Origin: JALZKA01 sp963721645
GTDB lineage: Bacteria; Actinomycetota; Thermoleophilia; Solirubrobacterales; 70-9
Assembly: GCA_963721645.1 (NCBI GenBank)
Contig: CAVRJK010000002.1
Location: 124,001 to 188,000 of the forward strand
Direction: 5' to 3'
DNA: 64,000 nucleotides
The notes below the pieces were generated by a model that had not been told where the DNA came from, did not search any database, and saw nothing but the letters and a program-made list of their open reading frames with translations. This document shows positions 25,030 to 33,135 of this stretch, piece by piece (position 1 is the first letter of the stretch; the number at the start of each line of letters is the position of its first letter). A program made the position numbers and the translations under genes.

Positions 25030-25442
25030 GAGGGCGGCGGGGGCGGTGCCTTCGCGGCCTCGGCAGCGTCACGCGGATCCAGATACGCGTCCATGCGAGC
25101 GACCTTGCCCTCGCGGAATCGCCAGACGTGGTGGATCTCGATCTCGATCGGCTTGCCGCCCGAGCGACCGCGACCGTGTCCGGTCACGTGCGCGACGACC
25201 GTGTCGTCGCCGGCCGGCTTGAGGAGAACGGGTTCAAAGCTGAACTCTTCCCAGAGCAAGTCGAAGCCCATCATGTACTCGGTGAACTCGTCCGCGCTCT
25301 CGCACTGCTTTCGCCCGGGCACTCCCTCTGCCTCGTTCCAGATGAAGTCACCGACCATGAGCTCGCGGAGCTGCTCGGCGTCACGCAGGTTGAACGCGGC
25401 GTAACCGACCGAGAGCGTGGCTTCTAGGGAGCGCTTTGGCAT
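25026..25442 (-). CDS. SnoaL-like (NTF2-fold) protein
   Basis: A 138-residue NTF2-fold protein: LSVGYAAFNLRDAEQLRELMVGDFIWNE at the start, a middle segment FDLLWEEFSFEPVLLKPAGDDTVVAHVTGHGRG, and IEIEIHHVWRFREGKVARMDAYLDPRDA with the typical cone-closing strand. These proteins include isomerases and cyclases, but many are binding proteins. The Pro-rich tail (APPPPPS) is unusual. The stop overlaps the cyclase-regulator stop by 4 bases. Confidence 0.82.
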   Translation of the reverse strand: MPKRSLEATLSVGYAAFNLRDAEQLRELMVGDFIWNEAEGVPGRKQCESADEFTEYMMGFDLLWEEFSFEPVLLKPAGDDTVVAHVTGHGRGRSGGKPIEIEIHHVWRFREGKVARMDAYLDPRDAAEAAKAPPPPPS

Positions 25443-25597
25443 GGTTTCAGATTATGCGGGACGGCACAAGCAATTGTCTCAGAGCCTCCCGTGCTCGCGC
25501 CTCGCACGAATCGGCTCTTGGGCAGTATTGGCCCCGACCCAGAAAACAAACGTCCAGCTCCTGTTTCCTGAGAGCGATTCAGGGGTATCTGTGAGGC

Positions 25598-25741
25598 ATG
25601 TCACTACCCCTATTACTGATCGTTATCGGCATTGTCCTCGCGGTCCTCGTGCATTACGCACTGGGCATCGTGTGCATTCTGGTGGGACTAGTCCTGCTGC
25701 TCTGGCCCCGCATCACGGCGGGCCGAACAGCCCGGGTCTAA
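25598..25741 (+). CDS. 47-residue membrane miniprotein
   Basis: An ATG frame of 47 residues, too short for most gene finders: MSLPLLLIVIGIVLAVLVHY, then ALGIVCILVGLVLLLWPRI and a basic tail TAGRTARV. It reads as one long or two short membrane helices with a positive C-terminus. A typical intrinsic terminator follows 10 bases after the stop, supporting a transcribed unit. The ribosome site (GTGAGG) is very close to the ATG, which weakens the call. Function unknown. Confidence 0.6.
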   Translation: MSLPLLLIVIGIVLAVLVHYALGIVCILVGLVLLLWPRITAGRTARV

Positions 25742-25750
25742 CGCCTGCGG

Positions 25751-25786
25751 GATCCCCGGCCAACGGTGGTCGGGGATCTCAATTTT
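25751..25786 (+). terminator. Intrinsic terminator
   Basis: GATCCCCGGCC (25751-25761) pairs with GGTCGGGGATC (25768-25778) over a 6-base loop, with one G-T pair, and is followed by TCAATTTTCCC. It ends the unit carrying the membrane miniprotein and isolates it from the tRNA gene just downstream. Confidence 0.8.
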
Positions 25787-25812
25787 CCCGCTAGCCTTCC
25801 CGGTCGTCATCT

Positions 25813-25903
25813 GGAGAGGTGGCAGAGCGGTTGAATGCGGCGGTCTCGAAAACCGTTATGGGCGTTTTCTCGTCCATCGAGGGTTCGAATCCCTCCCTCT
25901 CCG
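25813..25903 (+). tRNA. tRNA-Ser (anticodon CGA), intact copy at island junction
   Basis: A 91-base type II tRNA. Acceptor GGAGAGG/CCTCTCC with discriminator G; anticodon stem GCGGT/ACCGT around CTCGAAA gives anticodon CGA. The variable arm has the stem TGGGCG/CGTCCA, and the T-arm is GAGGG TTCGAAT CCCTC. It is the intact copy of a sequence whose 3' part recurs at 31469 and 33101, marking it as the integration target for the DNA that follows. Confidence 0.96.
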
Positions 25904-25906
25904 CTA
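25845..25906 (+). repeat. att-like direct repeat, copy 1 (within tRNA-Ser)
   Basis: A 62-base segment from the anticodon loop (C32) of tRNA-Ser(CGA) to 3 bases past the gene end. It recurs at 31469-31530 with two differences, and its last 21 bases (25885-25905) recur at 33101-33121. A repeat running from an anticodon loop or T-loop to the tRNA 3' end is the standard trace of tyrosine-recombinase integration. Confidence 0.88.
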
Positions 25907-26032
25907 GCTGATTCCAGGCGTCTGGTGAACGGAGCGCCGCCGGCCAGGTGAACCGGTGCAAAACCTCTCAGGACAGGGTATGCTGCGGCCGTTCGGGTTC
26001 GGGGTGGTCCTGGGTGGCCGGAAAGGGGAAGT
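25907..26032. other. Spacer between tRNA-Ser and the giant secreted-protein gene
   Basis: 126 bases at the left edge of the island. It should contain the promoter of the following gene, but no clear -35/-10 is seen. AAAGGGGA lies just upstream of the GTG start at 26033. Confidence 0.4.
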
Positions 26033-29000
26033 GTGAGGAGGGGTTGGGCATTCGGGCTATTCGTCCTTGGGCTCCTCATGGCGGGTGCGCTCGTTGTCGT
26101 GGCGTTGGACGAGAACGACGACGCAAACTCCGGCTGGCCCCAGAGCCTCGATGCGGAGGCCGCTGAGTCCCTGAGCCCGTTGGAGCGGGAACACCCAGAG
26201 TCGGAGCAGATCTCCGAGAGCGAGCTTGAGGGCGAGGAGGAGGGCTACGAAAGCGCCGCCGAAGAGTTGGCTCGCGCAGGCGAAGAGAGCCGCGTCCTGT
26301 TCGAGCGCCAGGCCGCATTCATCGAGCCGCGGGCGTTTCCGGGAAACCGGATCCCGCCGGGAAGCTTCTTGCGGGCGCAGCGCCAGGCCGACCGTTTGGC
26401 CGCCGCGCCGGGCGGCGTGGAGTTCGTACCAACGGAGGGCGCCACAGCTGAGACCGAGGGCGCGGCCGCCCCGGAAGGTGGCACCACCCCCACACTCCTC
26501 GTGGGACCCACGCTGACGTTTGCGTCGCGCGGCCCGACGAAAATAAACGACGTCGGCAATACCGCGGATCCGTTTACCGGCCGGATCAGCGCAATCGCCA
26601 CCCATCCGACGCAGGCGGGCACCGCATATGCGGGGGCAGCGACGGGCGGCGTCTGGAAGACCACCGACCACGGTGCCACCTGGACGCCGATCTTCGACGC
26701 CCAGCCATCGCTCGCGATCGGCGCGATCGCGGTGAATCCAGCGAACCCCTCGATCATGTACGTGGGCACGGGAGAGGCAAACGGGTCAGGCGACTCCTAC
26801 TACGGCACAGGCCTCTACCGCTCGGCGAACGGCGGCTCGACTTGGACCAAGATCCCGGCGGTGCAGGCGGATGGGTGCTGGATCTCAGACATCGAGATCG
26901 GCCCGGACCCGAACCGCGTTCTGGTTGGGGTGGCCGACTACAGCTATGGAGCTCGTCGCGGGCCCGGGACGTGCACGAAGGGCGTGTGGCGCTCGACCAA
27001 CGACGGGTCAACGTGGTCGAACCGCGGCCTCAATCCGACGAGCATCGCCGCGGTTCCGGGCGCACCGGCGATCGTCTACGCCGGCTCGGCCTTCGATGGC
27101 CTCTATAAGTCAACCGACGGCGGCGCGTCGTGGCTAAAGCTCAGCGCGACCTACCTGCCAAGCAGCGAGATGGGCCGAGTCGAGGTTGCAACCGGAGCGA
27201 GCAACGCGAATCGCGTTTGGGCTGCCTTCGCGACGGCCGACGGCGGGAGCCTGTATTCGCCCTGCGCACAAGGCAGCGGCTGCTACTCCTCGTCGCTTCT
27301 GCGCTCGGACGACGCCGGCGGCAACTGGAACAAGGTCTCCGTTGATAGTCAGCCGTTCCCCTGGTACACAATGGAACTGGCGGTCGACCCCAGCAATTCC
27401 TTGTTGGGGTACTTCGGCGGAGTGCATCCCTACGCTTTTTCAGGCGAAGTGAATCAGGGGACTTCCGAGTTCCTCCCAGGCACAACGCATGCCGATGTGC
27501 ATGCGATCGCCTACGACGTGAATGGCCGTGCTTGGATCGGCACCGACGGCGGCGTGTATCGCGTCTACGAGGAGGGCAACGCGATCACGAATCTCAATGG
27601 CGGCGGCATCCCGACGATCCAGTTCAACCATGGCTTCGCCGGCGATCCCGACGGCCGGCTTCTGGGCGGGACACAGGACAACGGCACCCTCACGACGACC
27701 GCTATCGGCGCGGTGCCGTGGGAGAATGTGCTCGGCTGCGACGGTGGAGCAGCGGCGGTTGACCCCGTCGCGCCCGCGACCCTCTACATGACGACGCAGT
27801 ACCCCTGCGGCAAGCACCTGGTCCGCAAGAGCACCGACGGTGGTGCAACGAACACGGTCGTGGATACCGGCATAGATCTGACCCAGCCCGGCATCTTCTA
27901 CCCGCCGCTCGTGATGGACCCGGGTGACCGATCCAGTCTGTACGTCGGCCTGAACGACGTGTTCGTCACCCACAACGGCGCCGGTAGCTGGACGAAGCTC
28001 GGATCCCAGTCGCTCTCAGGCAGGCTCTCCGCGCTGGGCGCCGCCACGAGCGACGACACGCTCTACGCCGGTACGGAACTGGGGAAGCTCGGTCGCTACC
28101 GCGCCGGGAGTTGGACTGACGTGACTGGCTCGTTGCCGGAACGCTGGGTGAATGACATCTGGGTCGACCCCGACAATTCCGCTCACGCGCTGGTCGGTCT
28201 GAGCGGCTTCGGAACCGGCCACCTCTACGAAACCACAAACTCCGGAGGCACCTGGACGAATGTGTCCGGCAACCTGCCCGATACGCCCGTGAACGCGATC
28301 GAGGTCGACCTGGAGGGCGGCGCGCCTTTGATCTTTGCGGGAACGGACGTCGGGGTGTTCTCGTCCGATGACAACGGCGTCGCCTGGTCTGACTCCTCGG
28401 GCAACTTGCCGAACACGGTCGTGAGCGATCTTCTGTTCGATCCTTCGAGCTCCAAGCTCGTCGTCGCAACGCATGGCCGCGGGGCGTTCACCGCAAGCGT
28501 CCCCGTTACCCGGCCGCCCAATGACAACCTTGCGGCTGCGAAGGCGATCGTCGGCAACGAGATCACCCAGCACGGCAGCAATGTCGCCGCCACGAAGCAG
28601 TCCAACGAACCCAGCCACGCAGGCAACACCGGCGGTGCATCGATCTGGTATCGGTGGCAGGCGCCGAGCGCGAAACCGGTGACCATTGACACCGCCGGCT
28701 CGGACTTCGACACCTTGCTCGCGGTATATACCGGCGGCTACCGCGGGATTGGAACCCTCAATCCCACGGCCTCAAACGACGACACGGGCGGCACCCGGCA
28801 GAGCGCCGTCACGTTCACCCCGAACCCTGGGACGACCTACCAGATCGCGGTTGACGGCTTCCGGACCAACAGCACCGTGGCGCAGGGGAACGTGACGCTC
28901 CACCTCGGACAGGCGCCCGGCAACGACCACTTCGCTGAGGCTTTTCAACTCACGGGAAGTTCTGCCACTCGACCGCTGGACAGCAACCGTGGTGCGACCA

Positions 29001-31282
29001 AGGAGCCGAGCGAGCCGAACCATGCTTCGAGCCTCGGCGGGGCGTCCGTCTGGTACCGGTGGCAGGCGCCGACGGACGGGACGGTCACGATTGACACGCT
29101 CGGCTCGAGCTTCGACACCGTGCTCGCGGCCTACACGGGCGCCGGATACGCAACGCCGTTAACCGTGGTAGCTGCAAACGACGACATCGGCGGGACTCCG
29201 GCCGTTTCCCAGAGCCGGATCCAGTTCAACGCGACCGAGGACACCGTCTACCGGATCGCGGTCGACGGCTACCAGCGGAACGGCGTGGCGGCCACCGGCG
29301 ACATCAAGCTCAGCCTGCGTCAGCGTCCGCCGAACGACCGGTTCGCGTACGCGACAGTTTTGACGGGTAATGACGTAACGCGGACCGGGGACACCAACGA
29401 GTCCGCGACGAAGGAAGCCGGCGAGCCCGATCACGCTGGCGAGACGGGTGGGGCATCCGTCTGGTACCGCTGGGAGGCCCCCCACACCGAGACGGTCACG
29501 ATCGACACGGGAGGATCGTCGTTCGACACTCTGCTCGCGGTTTATCAAGGTAGTGCAGTCGGGTCGCTGCCGCCGGCGATTGCGTCAAACGACGATCGCC
29601 CCGGTGGCTCCCTGGACACAACCTCACGCTTGGAGTTCGCGGCTACGGCGGGCCAGACATACCGGATCGCGCTCGATGGCTACGGCGGCGCGACGGGTTC
29701 GATCGAGCTTCGCATCGTGGACGAAAGCGGCCTGGCGGCGCGGTGTGACGGCGCGACTGCGACGATCGCCGGTACGGGCACCGCCGACGTGATCGATGGC
29801 ACCGCGGGCGACGACGTGATCGTTGGCCTCGGCGGCGACGACGTCATTAGAGGCCTTGGCGGTAACGACAAGATCTGCGGGAATGAAGGAGACGACCGGG
29901 CGTCGGGAGGGCTCGGCGACGACTACATCGCGACCGAAACCGTTGACTTCTCGGCCACTAACGCCGGCGGACTTATTGACCTGGCCGAGGGCACTGCGGT
30001 CGTGGAAGGCGTGGATACCCTCGTCGGCGCGCTCAACGCCAACGGCTCGGGTGGCGCCAACGTGATGATTGGGCCGTCTACGTCCGGCCCCGTGCGCCTG
30101 GACGGCGGGGGTGGGAGCGACCAAATCACTGACGGCAACGCGGCCGCAACGATCACGGGCGGGCCCGGGATAGACCAGCTCTACGGTGGGCGGGGTTCAG
30201 ATCGGCTGACCGGCGGTGCCGACGGCGACGATCTCTACGGTGGACCGGGTGAGGACAGCTTGAGCGGCGGCATGGGAGACGATGAGCTCGACGGGCACGC
30301 TCCGGGCGCCGGCTCAGATAACTGGGAGGACACGCTCGACCTGTCCGCGGCCGCCACGGGGATGGTCGTCGACCTGGGCGCTGGAACCACATTGGGGGAA
30401 GGCACGGACACCGTGGCCGGCTTCGATCTTGTGGTTGGTAGCAATCAGGCAGACTTCATCACGGGCTCGATCCGTGATGAGCATCTGCTCGGCGGCGCCG
30501 AGGCCGACGTCCTGAGGGGCGTGGGCGGGACCGACACGCTCGAGGGTGATGAGGGCGACGACACGCTGGCAGGTGGTCCTGGCGACGACCAGCTCGCCGG
30601 TGGCGAGGGCGACGACACCGCTGACTTCTCCACCGCCGCGGCCGGGGTGACGGCAGCACTCGGCCCTGGCACCGCAACTGGCGAGGGCACCGACAACCTC
30701 GAATCGATCGTCAACGTCACGGGATCACCGTTCGCCGACACCATCACCGGTTCGGAGGATCCAAACGTGCTCCTCGGGAGTCTTGAAGACGACGAGATAG
30801 ATGGGCTCGGAGGCGCGGATCGGATCGAGGGCGGCGACGGGGCCGACGCCATCGAGGCCGGTCAGGGTGTGGATGACGTTTTTGGCGACGCTGGCGAGGA
30901 TCGGATAACAACCCGCGACGGCCAGCTCGACATGGCCGAATGCGGCGACGACCCAGACACGGTGATTGCCGACGCCGACGACATCACGACGCCCGACTGC
31001 GAGACCGTGGAGGTGCCCGATACGGCGGCTCCGGATACCGAGATCACCTCCGGGCCCAGGGGGCGGACGCTGGACGCGACGCCGAAGTTCAAGTTCCGCG
31101 CCACCGAGCCGAGTAGCTCGTTCGAGTGCAAGATCGACTCGGAGCCGTACAAAGCTTGCAGTTCGCCGACGACCCTGAAGCGGCTCGACCGTGGCAAGCA
31201 TGTCTTCCGCGTGCAGGCAGCGGACGCGGCCGGAAACGTCGATCCCACGCCTGCGTCCCGTGGCTTCAAGGTCGTGCGCTGA
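26033..31282 (+). CDS. Giant secreted protein: BNR/VPS10-like propeller, PPC repeats, RTX repeats, Ig-like end
   Basis: A 1749-residue exported protein inside the tRNA island. Residues 3-26 form a signal or anchor helix. About 160-825 is a sortilin/BNR-type propeller with repeated Trp-rich blades (GGVWKTTDHGATWTPI, GLYRSANGGSTWTKI). Three units of 136 residues begin near 826, 962 and 1098 and look like bacterial pre-peptidase C-terminal (PPC) domains (PPNDNLAAA, WYRWQAP, FDTLLAVYTG). About 1246-1620 has RTX Ca2+-binding repeats (GGDDVI, GGNDKICG), and 1662-1749 an Ig-like end (FKFRATEPSSSFECKIDS). There is no obvious enzyme site; an adhesive or binding role is inferred. GTG at 26033 follows AAAGGGGA. 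Confidence 0.88.
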   Translation: MRRGWAFGLFVLGLLMAGALVVVALDENDDANSGWPQSLDAEAAESLSPLEREHPESEQISESELEGEEEGYESAAEELARAGEESRVLFERQAAFIEPRAFPGNRIPPGSFLRAQRQADRLAAAPGGVEFVPTEGATAETEGAAAPEGGTTPTLLVGPTLTFASRGPTKINDVGNTADPFTGRISAIATHPTQAGTAYAGAATGGVWKTTDHGATWTPIFDAQPSLAIGAIAVNPANPSIMYVGTGEANGSGDSYYGTGLYRSANGGSTWTKIPAVQADGCWISDIEIGPDPNRVLVGVADYSYGARRGPGTCTKGVWRSTNDGSTWSNRGLNPTSIAAVPGAPAIVYAGSAFDGLYKSTDGGASWLKLSATYLPSSEMGRVEVATGASNANRVWAAFATADGGSLYSPCAQGSGCYSSSLLRSDDAGGNWNKVSVDSQPFPWYTMELAVDPSNSLLGYFGGVHPYAFSGEVNQGTSEFLPGTTHADVHAIAYDVNGRAWIGTDGGVYRVYEEGNAITNLNGGGIPTIQFNHGFAGDPDGRLLGGTQDNGTLTTTAIGAVPWENVLGCDGGAAAVDPVAPATLYMTTQYPCGKHLVRKSTDGGATNTVVDTGIDLTQPGIFYPPLVMDPGDRSSLYVGLNDVFVTHNGAGSWTKLGSQSLSGRLSALGAATSDDTLYAGTELGKLGRYRAGSWTDVTGSLPERWVNDIWVDPDNSAHALVGLSGFGTGHLYETTNSGGTWTNVSGNLPDTPVNAIEVDLEGGAPLIFAGTDVGVFSSDDNGVAWSDSSGNLPNTVVSDLLFDPSSSKLVVATHGRGAFTASVPVTRPPNDNLAAAKAIVGNEITQHGSNVAATKQSNEPSHAGNTGGASIWYRWQAPSAKPVTIDTAGSDFDTLLAVYTGGYRGIGTLNPTASNDDTGGTRQSAVTFTPNPGTTYQIAVDGFRTNSTVAQGNVTLHLGQAPGNDHFAEAFQLTGSSATRPLDSNRGATKEPSEPNHASSLGGASVWYRWQAPTDGTVTIDTLGSSFDTVLAAYTGAGYATPLTVVAANDDIGGTPAVSQSRIQFNATEDTVYRIAVDGYQRNGVAATGDIKLSLRQRPPNDRFAYATVLTGNDVTRTGDTNESATKEAGEPDHAGETGGASVWYRWEAPHTETVTIDTGGSSFDTLLAVYQGSAVGSLPPAIASNDDRPGGSLDTTSRLEFAATAGQTYRIALDGYGGATGSIELRIVDESGLAARCDGATATIAGTGTADVIDGTAGDDVIVGLGGDDVIRGLGGNDKICGNEGDDRASGGLGDDYIATETVDFSATNAGGLIDLAEGTAVVEGVDTLVGALNANGSGGANVMIGPSTSGPVRLDGGGGSDQITDGNAAATITGGPGIDQLYGGRGSDRLTGGADGDDLYGGPGEDSLSGGMGDDELDGHAPGAGSDNWEDTLDLSAAATGMVVDLGAGTTLGEGTDTVAGFDLVVGSNQADFITGSIRDEHLLGGAEADVLRGVGGTDTLEGDEGDDTLAGGPGDDQLAGGEGDDTADFSTAAAGVTAALGPGTATGEGTDNLESIVNVTGSPFADTITGSEDPNVLLGSLEDDEIDGLGGADRIEGGDGADAIEAGQGVDDVFGDAGEDRITTRDGQLDMAECGDDPDTVIADADDITTPDCETVEVPDTAAPDTEITSGPRGRTLDATPKFKFRATEPSSSFECKIDSEPYKACSSPTTLKRLDRGKHVFRVQAADAAGNVDPTPASRGFKVVR

Positions 31283-31430
31283 GAGATTCTCTCCGAGATC
31301 GTGGGCCGTTCGTCTATCACGGGACGCACGACCTCTACGGTCACCTTCTACTCGGCTCCAAGGACACGGGCATTCGCTGCCCTCAACGCATACCTCGACG
31401 CCGTTCCTACGGGTCCACGCGGGTCACAAT

Positions 31431-31446
31431 CCGCTTGGCCAAGCGG
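31431..31446. repeat. Perfect 16-base palindrome beside the att copy
   Basis: CCGCTTGGCCAAGCGG is a perfect palindrome 22 bases upstream of the partial tRNA-Ser copy. It could be a recombinase arm site, a regulator site, or a relic of a tRNA D-arm (compare TGGC..AGCGG in tRNA-Ser). Which of these is not determined. Confidence 0.5.
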
Positions 31447-31468
31447 GATGCTTCCGCTCCGTGCCAGA

Positions 31469-31530
31469 CTCGAAAACCGTTATAGGCGTTTTCTCGTCTA
31501 TCGAGGGTTCGAATCCCTCCCTCTCCGCTA
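31469..31530 (+). repeat. att-like direct repeat, copy 2 (partial tRNA-Ser)
   Basis: Matches 25845-25906 at 60 of 62 positions. The two differences (G25860 to A31484, C25875 to T31499) fall on opposite sides of the same base pair in the variable-arm stem, so a G-C pair becomes A-T. No tRNA 5' half precedes it, so it is not a working tRNA. The compensated change says it came from a different functional tRNA-Ser gene, as expected for the copy carried by an integrating element. Confidence 0.9.
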
Positions 31531-31601
31531 CTCACGCCCGTGTACTGGTTGAGATTGGGCGGTAACGGCCCGATCGGCGTTCGGGCCTTACTGTTAGCGA
31601 C

Positions 31602-33092
31602 GTGGCGGCTGTAAACAAGCCCGAAACACGGTACGCGAAAGCGGGGGGATTCAACATCGCCTATCAGGTCGTCGGGGATGGCCCCGTTGACCTCATTGTC
31701 GTGCCCGGCTTCATTTCTCACCTGGAGCTCCTTTGGAGTGATCCGGACTGGACGCGTGGGATCGAACGCATGGCATCGTTCGCGAGGCTGATCCTCTTCG
31801 ACAAGCGCGGAACAGGTCTCTCGGACCCGACGCCAGTGCTGCCAACGCTGGAGGAGCGGGTTGATGACATCCGGGCCGTTATGGATGCGGCCGGATCCGA
31901 GCAGGCGGCACTGTTTGGCTTCTCGGAAGGCGCGGCGATGAGTCTGCTGCTCGCCGCTTCGGAGCCCGATCGCGTTTCGTCGCTAATTCTCGTCGGATCA
32001 CTGGTCACTGGGACCCCGGCGCCGGGATCCGTTCCATGGGCGGAGCGTTGCGCTGCGGCCTACGACGGCCTCGCCGAAGTCGTGGAGCATTGGGGCGAGG
32101 GACGCCTGCTCGAGTTCATGGCGCCAAGCCTTCCCCAGACCGAGCTCGCTCGGCGGCTGACCGGTACCTTGGAGCGGCATTCTGCGAGCCCCGCGATGGC
32201 CGCTGCACTGGTTGAGGGCATGCGGCGGATCGACCTTGGCGGCATCCTTGCCGCCCTCGATCGGCCGACCCTCGTGATGCACCGTGCCGATGAGGTGTGG
32301 CCGGTCGAGGCTGCGCGCGATGTCGCCAACCGGGTAAAGGGCGCGCGGTATGTCGAGCTTGTCGGCGCCGACCACTGGTGGTGGGTTGGCGATCAAGAGA
32401 CTCTGGTGGGCGAGGTCGAAGAGTTCCTAGTGGGCACCCGCGATGCGCAGCGCGCCGAGCGCCTTCTCGCGACCGTTCTGTTCACCGACATCGTCCGGTC
32501 GACGGAGGTGGCGGCCGAGCTCGGCGATTCCGCATGGCGCGCACTACTCGGTCGCCACGACAACTTCGTCCGTGAGCAAATCGCGCGGTTCCGCGGCCGC
32601 GAGATCAAGGCCACCGGTGACGGCTTCCTCGTCACCTTCGACGGTCCGGCTCGCGGTGTTGAATGCGCCCGAGAGATCGCCCGAGGCGCCAAGGACCTCG
32701 GGATAGAGATACGGGCGGGAGTCCACACTGGCGAGTGCGAGCTGATCGGTGACGACGTCGGCGGGATGGCTGTCCACATCGGCGCCCGAATCGCCGCGCT
32801 CGCTACTCCAGGGGAGGTCCTCGTTTCCGGAACCGTGAGGGACCTTGTCTTAGGCTCGCACCTGAGCTTCGAAAACCGGGGCTCGCAAGTATTGAAGGGG
32901 GTCCCGGGGAAGTGGACGCTCTGCGCCCTCGCCGAGGGTGACTCCCGAGCGGCAGTTATCGGCGAGAACCTCGATGCTCCGGACCGGCCTCCGATACTGC
33001 AGCGGGCCTTGGCCGGCGTTGGGGCTCGGCAACCCGGCTTGACCGAGCGAGTCGTCGCCTTCAGCCGTCGACGATCCGGGCGAAGCACCTAA
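31602..33092 (+). CDS. Alpha/beta hydrolase - class III cyclase fusion
   Basis: A 496-residue two-domain protein. Residues 1-275 form an alpha/beta hydrolase: FDKRGTGLSD, nucleophile elbow GFSEG, acid in MHRADEVWP, and catalytic His in GADHWWW. Residues 285-455 form a cyclase homology domain with VLFTDIVRST and TGDGFLVTFDGP carrying the two metal Asp residues, and AVHIGARIAALA near the transition-state site, where the usual Asn is replaced. The C-terminus is Arg-rich. This architecture is common in actinobacteria and is thought to sense a small molecule. GTG at 31602 is used. It fills the second segment between tRNA-Ser 3'-end copies. Confidence 0.88.
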   Translation: MAAVNKPETRYAKAGGFNIAYQVVGDGPVDLIVVPGFISHLELLWSDPDWTRGIERMASFARLILFDKRGTGLSDPTPVLPTLEERVDDIRAVMDAAGSEQAALFGFSEGAAMSLLLAASEPDRVSSLILVGSLVTGTPAPGSVPWAERCAAAYDGLAEVVEHWGEGRLLEFMAPSLPQTELARRLTGTLERHSASPAMAAALVEGMRRIDLGGILAALDRPTLVMHRADEVWPVEAARDVANRVKGARYVELVGADHWWWVGDQETLVGEVEEFLVGTRDAQRAERLLATVLFTDIVRSTEVAAELGDSAWRALLGRHDNFVREQIARFRGREIKATGDGFLVTFDGPARGVECAREIARGAKDLGIEIRAGVHTGECELIGDDVGGMAVHIGARIAALATPGEVLVSGTVRDLVLGSHLSFENRGSQVLKGVPGKWTLCALAEGDSRAAVIGENLDAPDRPPILQRALAGVGARQPGLTERVVAFSRRRSGRST

Positions 33093-33100
33093 GCGTGCGG

Positions 33101-33121
33101 TCGAATCCCTCCCTCTCCGCT
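33101..33121 (+). repeat. att-like direct repeat, copy 3 (tRNA-Ser 3' end from T-loop)
   Basis: 21 bases identical to 25885-25905, running from the T-loop of tRNA-Ser(CGA) to 2 bases past its 3' end. It lies 9 bases after the stop of the hydrolase-cyclase gene and 15 before the SCP2 gene. The shorter match suggests an older event or one with crossover in the T-loop. Confidence 0.8.
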
Positions 33122-33135
33122 TAGAGTCGTTGTTC

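Larger units (their letters stand above)
31283..31601. other. Island-internal intergenic region with palindrome and partial tRNA
   Basis: 319 bases without a credible gene. It holds a perfect 16-base palindrome at 31431-31446 and the partial tRNA-Ser copy at 31469-31530. Open frames crossing it give peptides made from the tRNA sequence and are discarded. The promoter of the following gene should lie in its last 70 bases. Confidence 0.6.

Noticed and set aside
31469..31530. A second working tRNA-Ser
   Set aside because: Only the part from anticodon loop to 3' end is present; no acceptor or D-arm 5' half pairs with it.
31191..31565. 124-codon frame across the att copy
   Set aside because: Its C-terminal part is translated tRNA-Ser sequence and its first part overlaps the giant gene out of frame.
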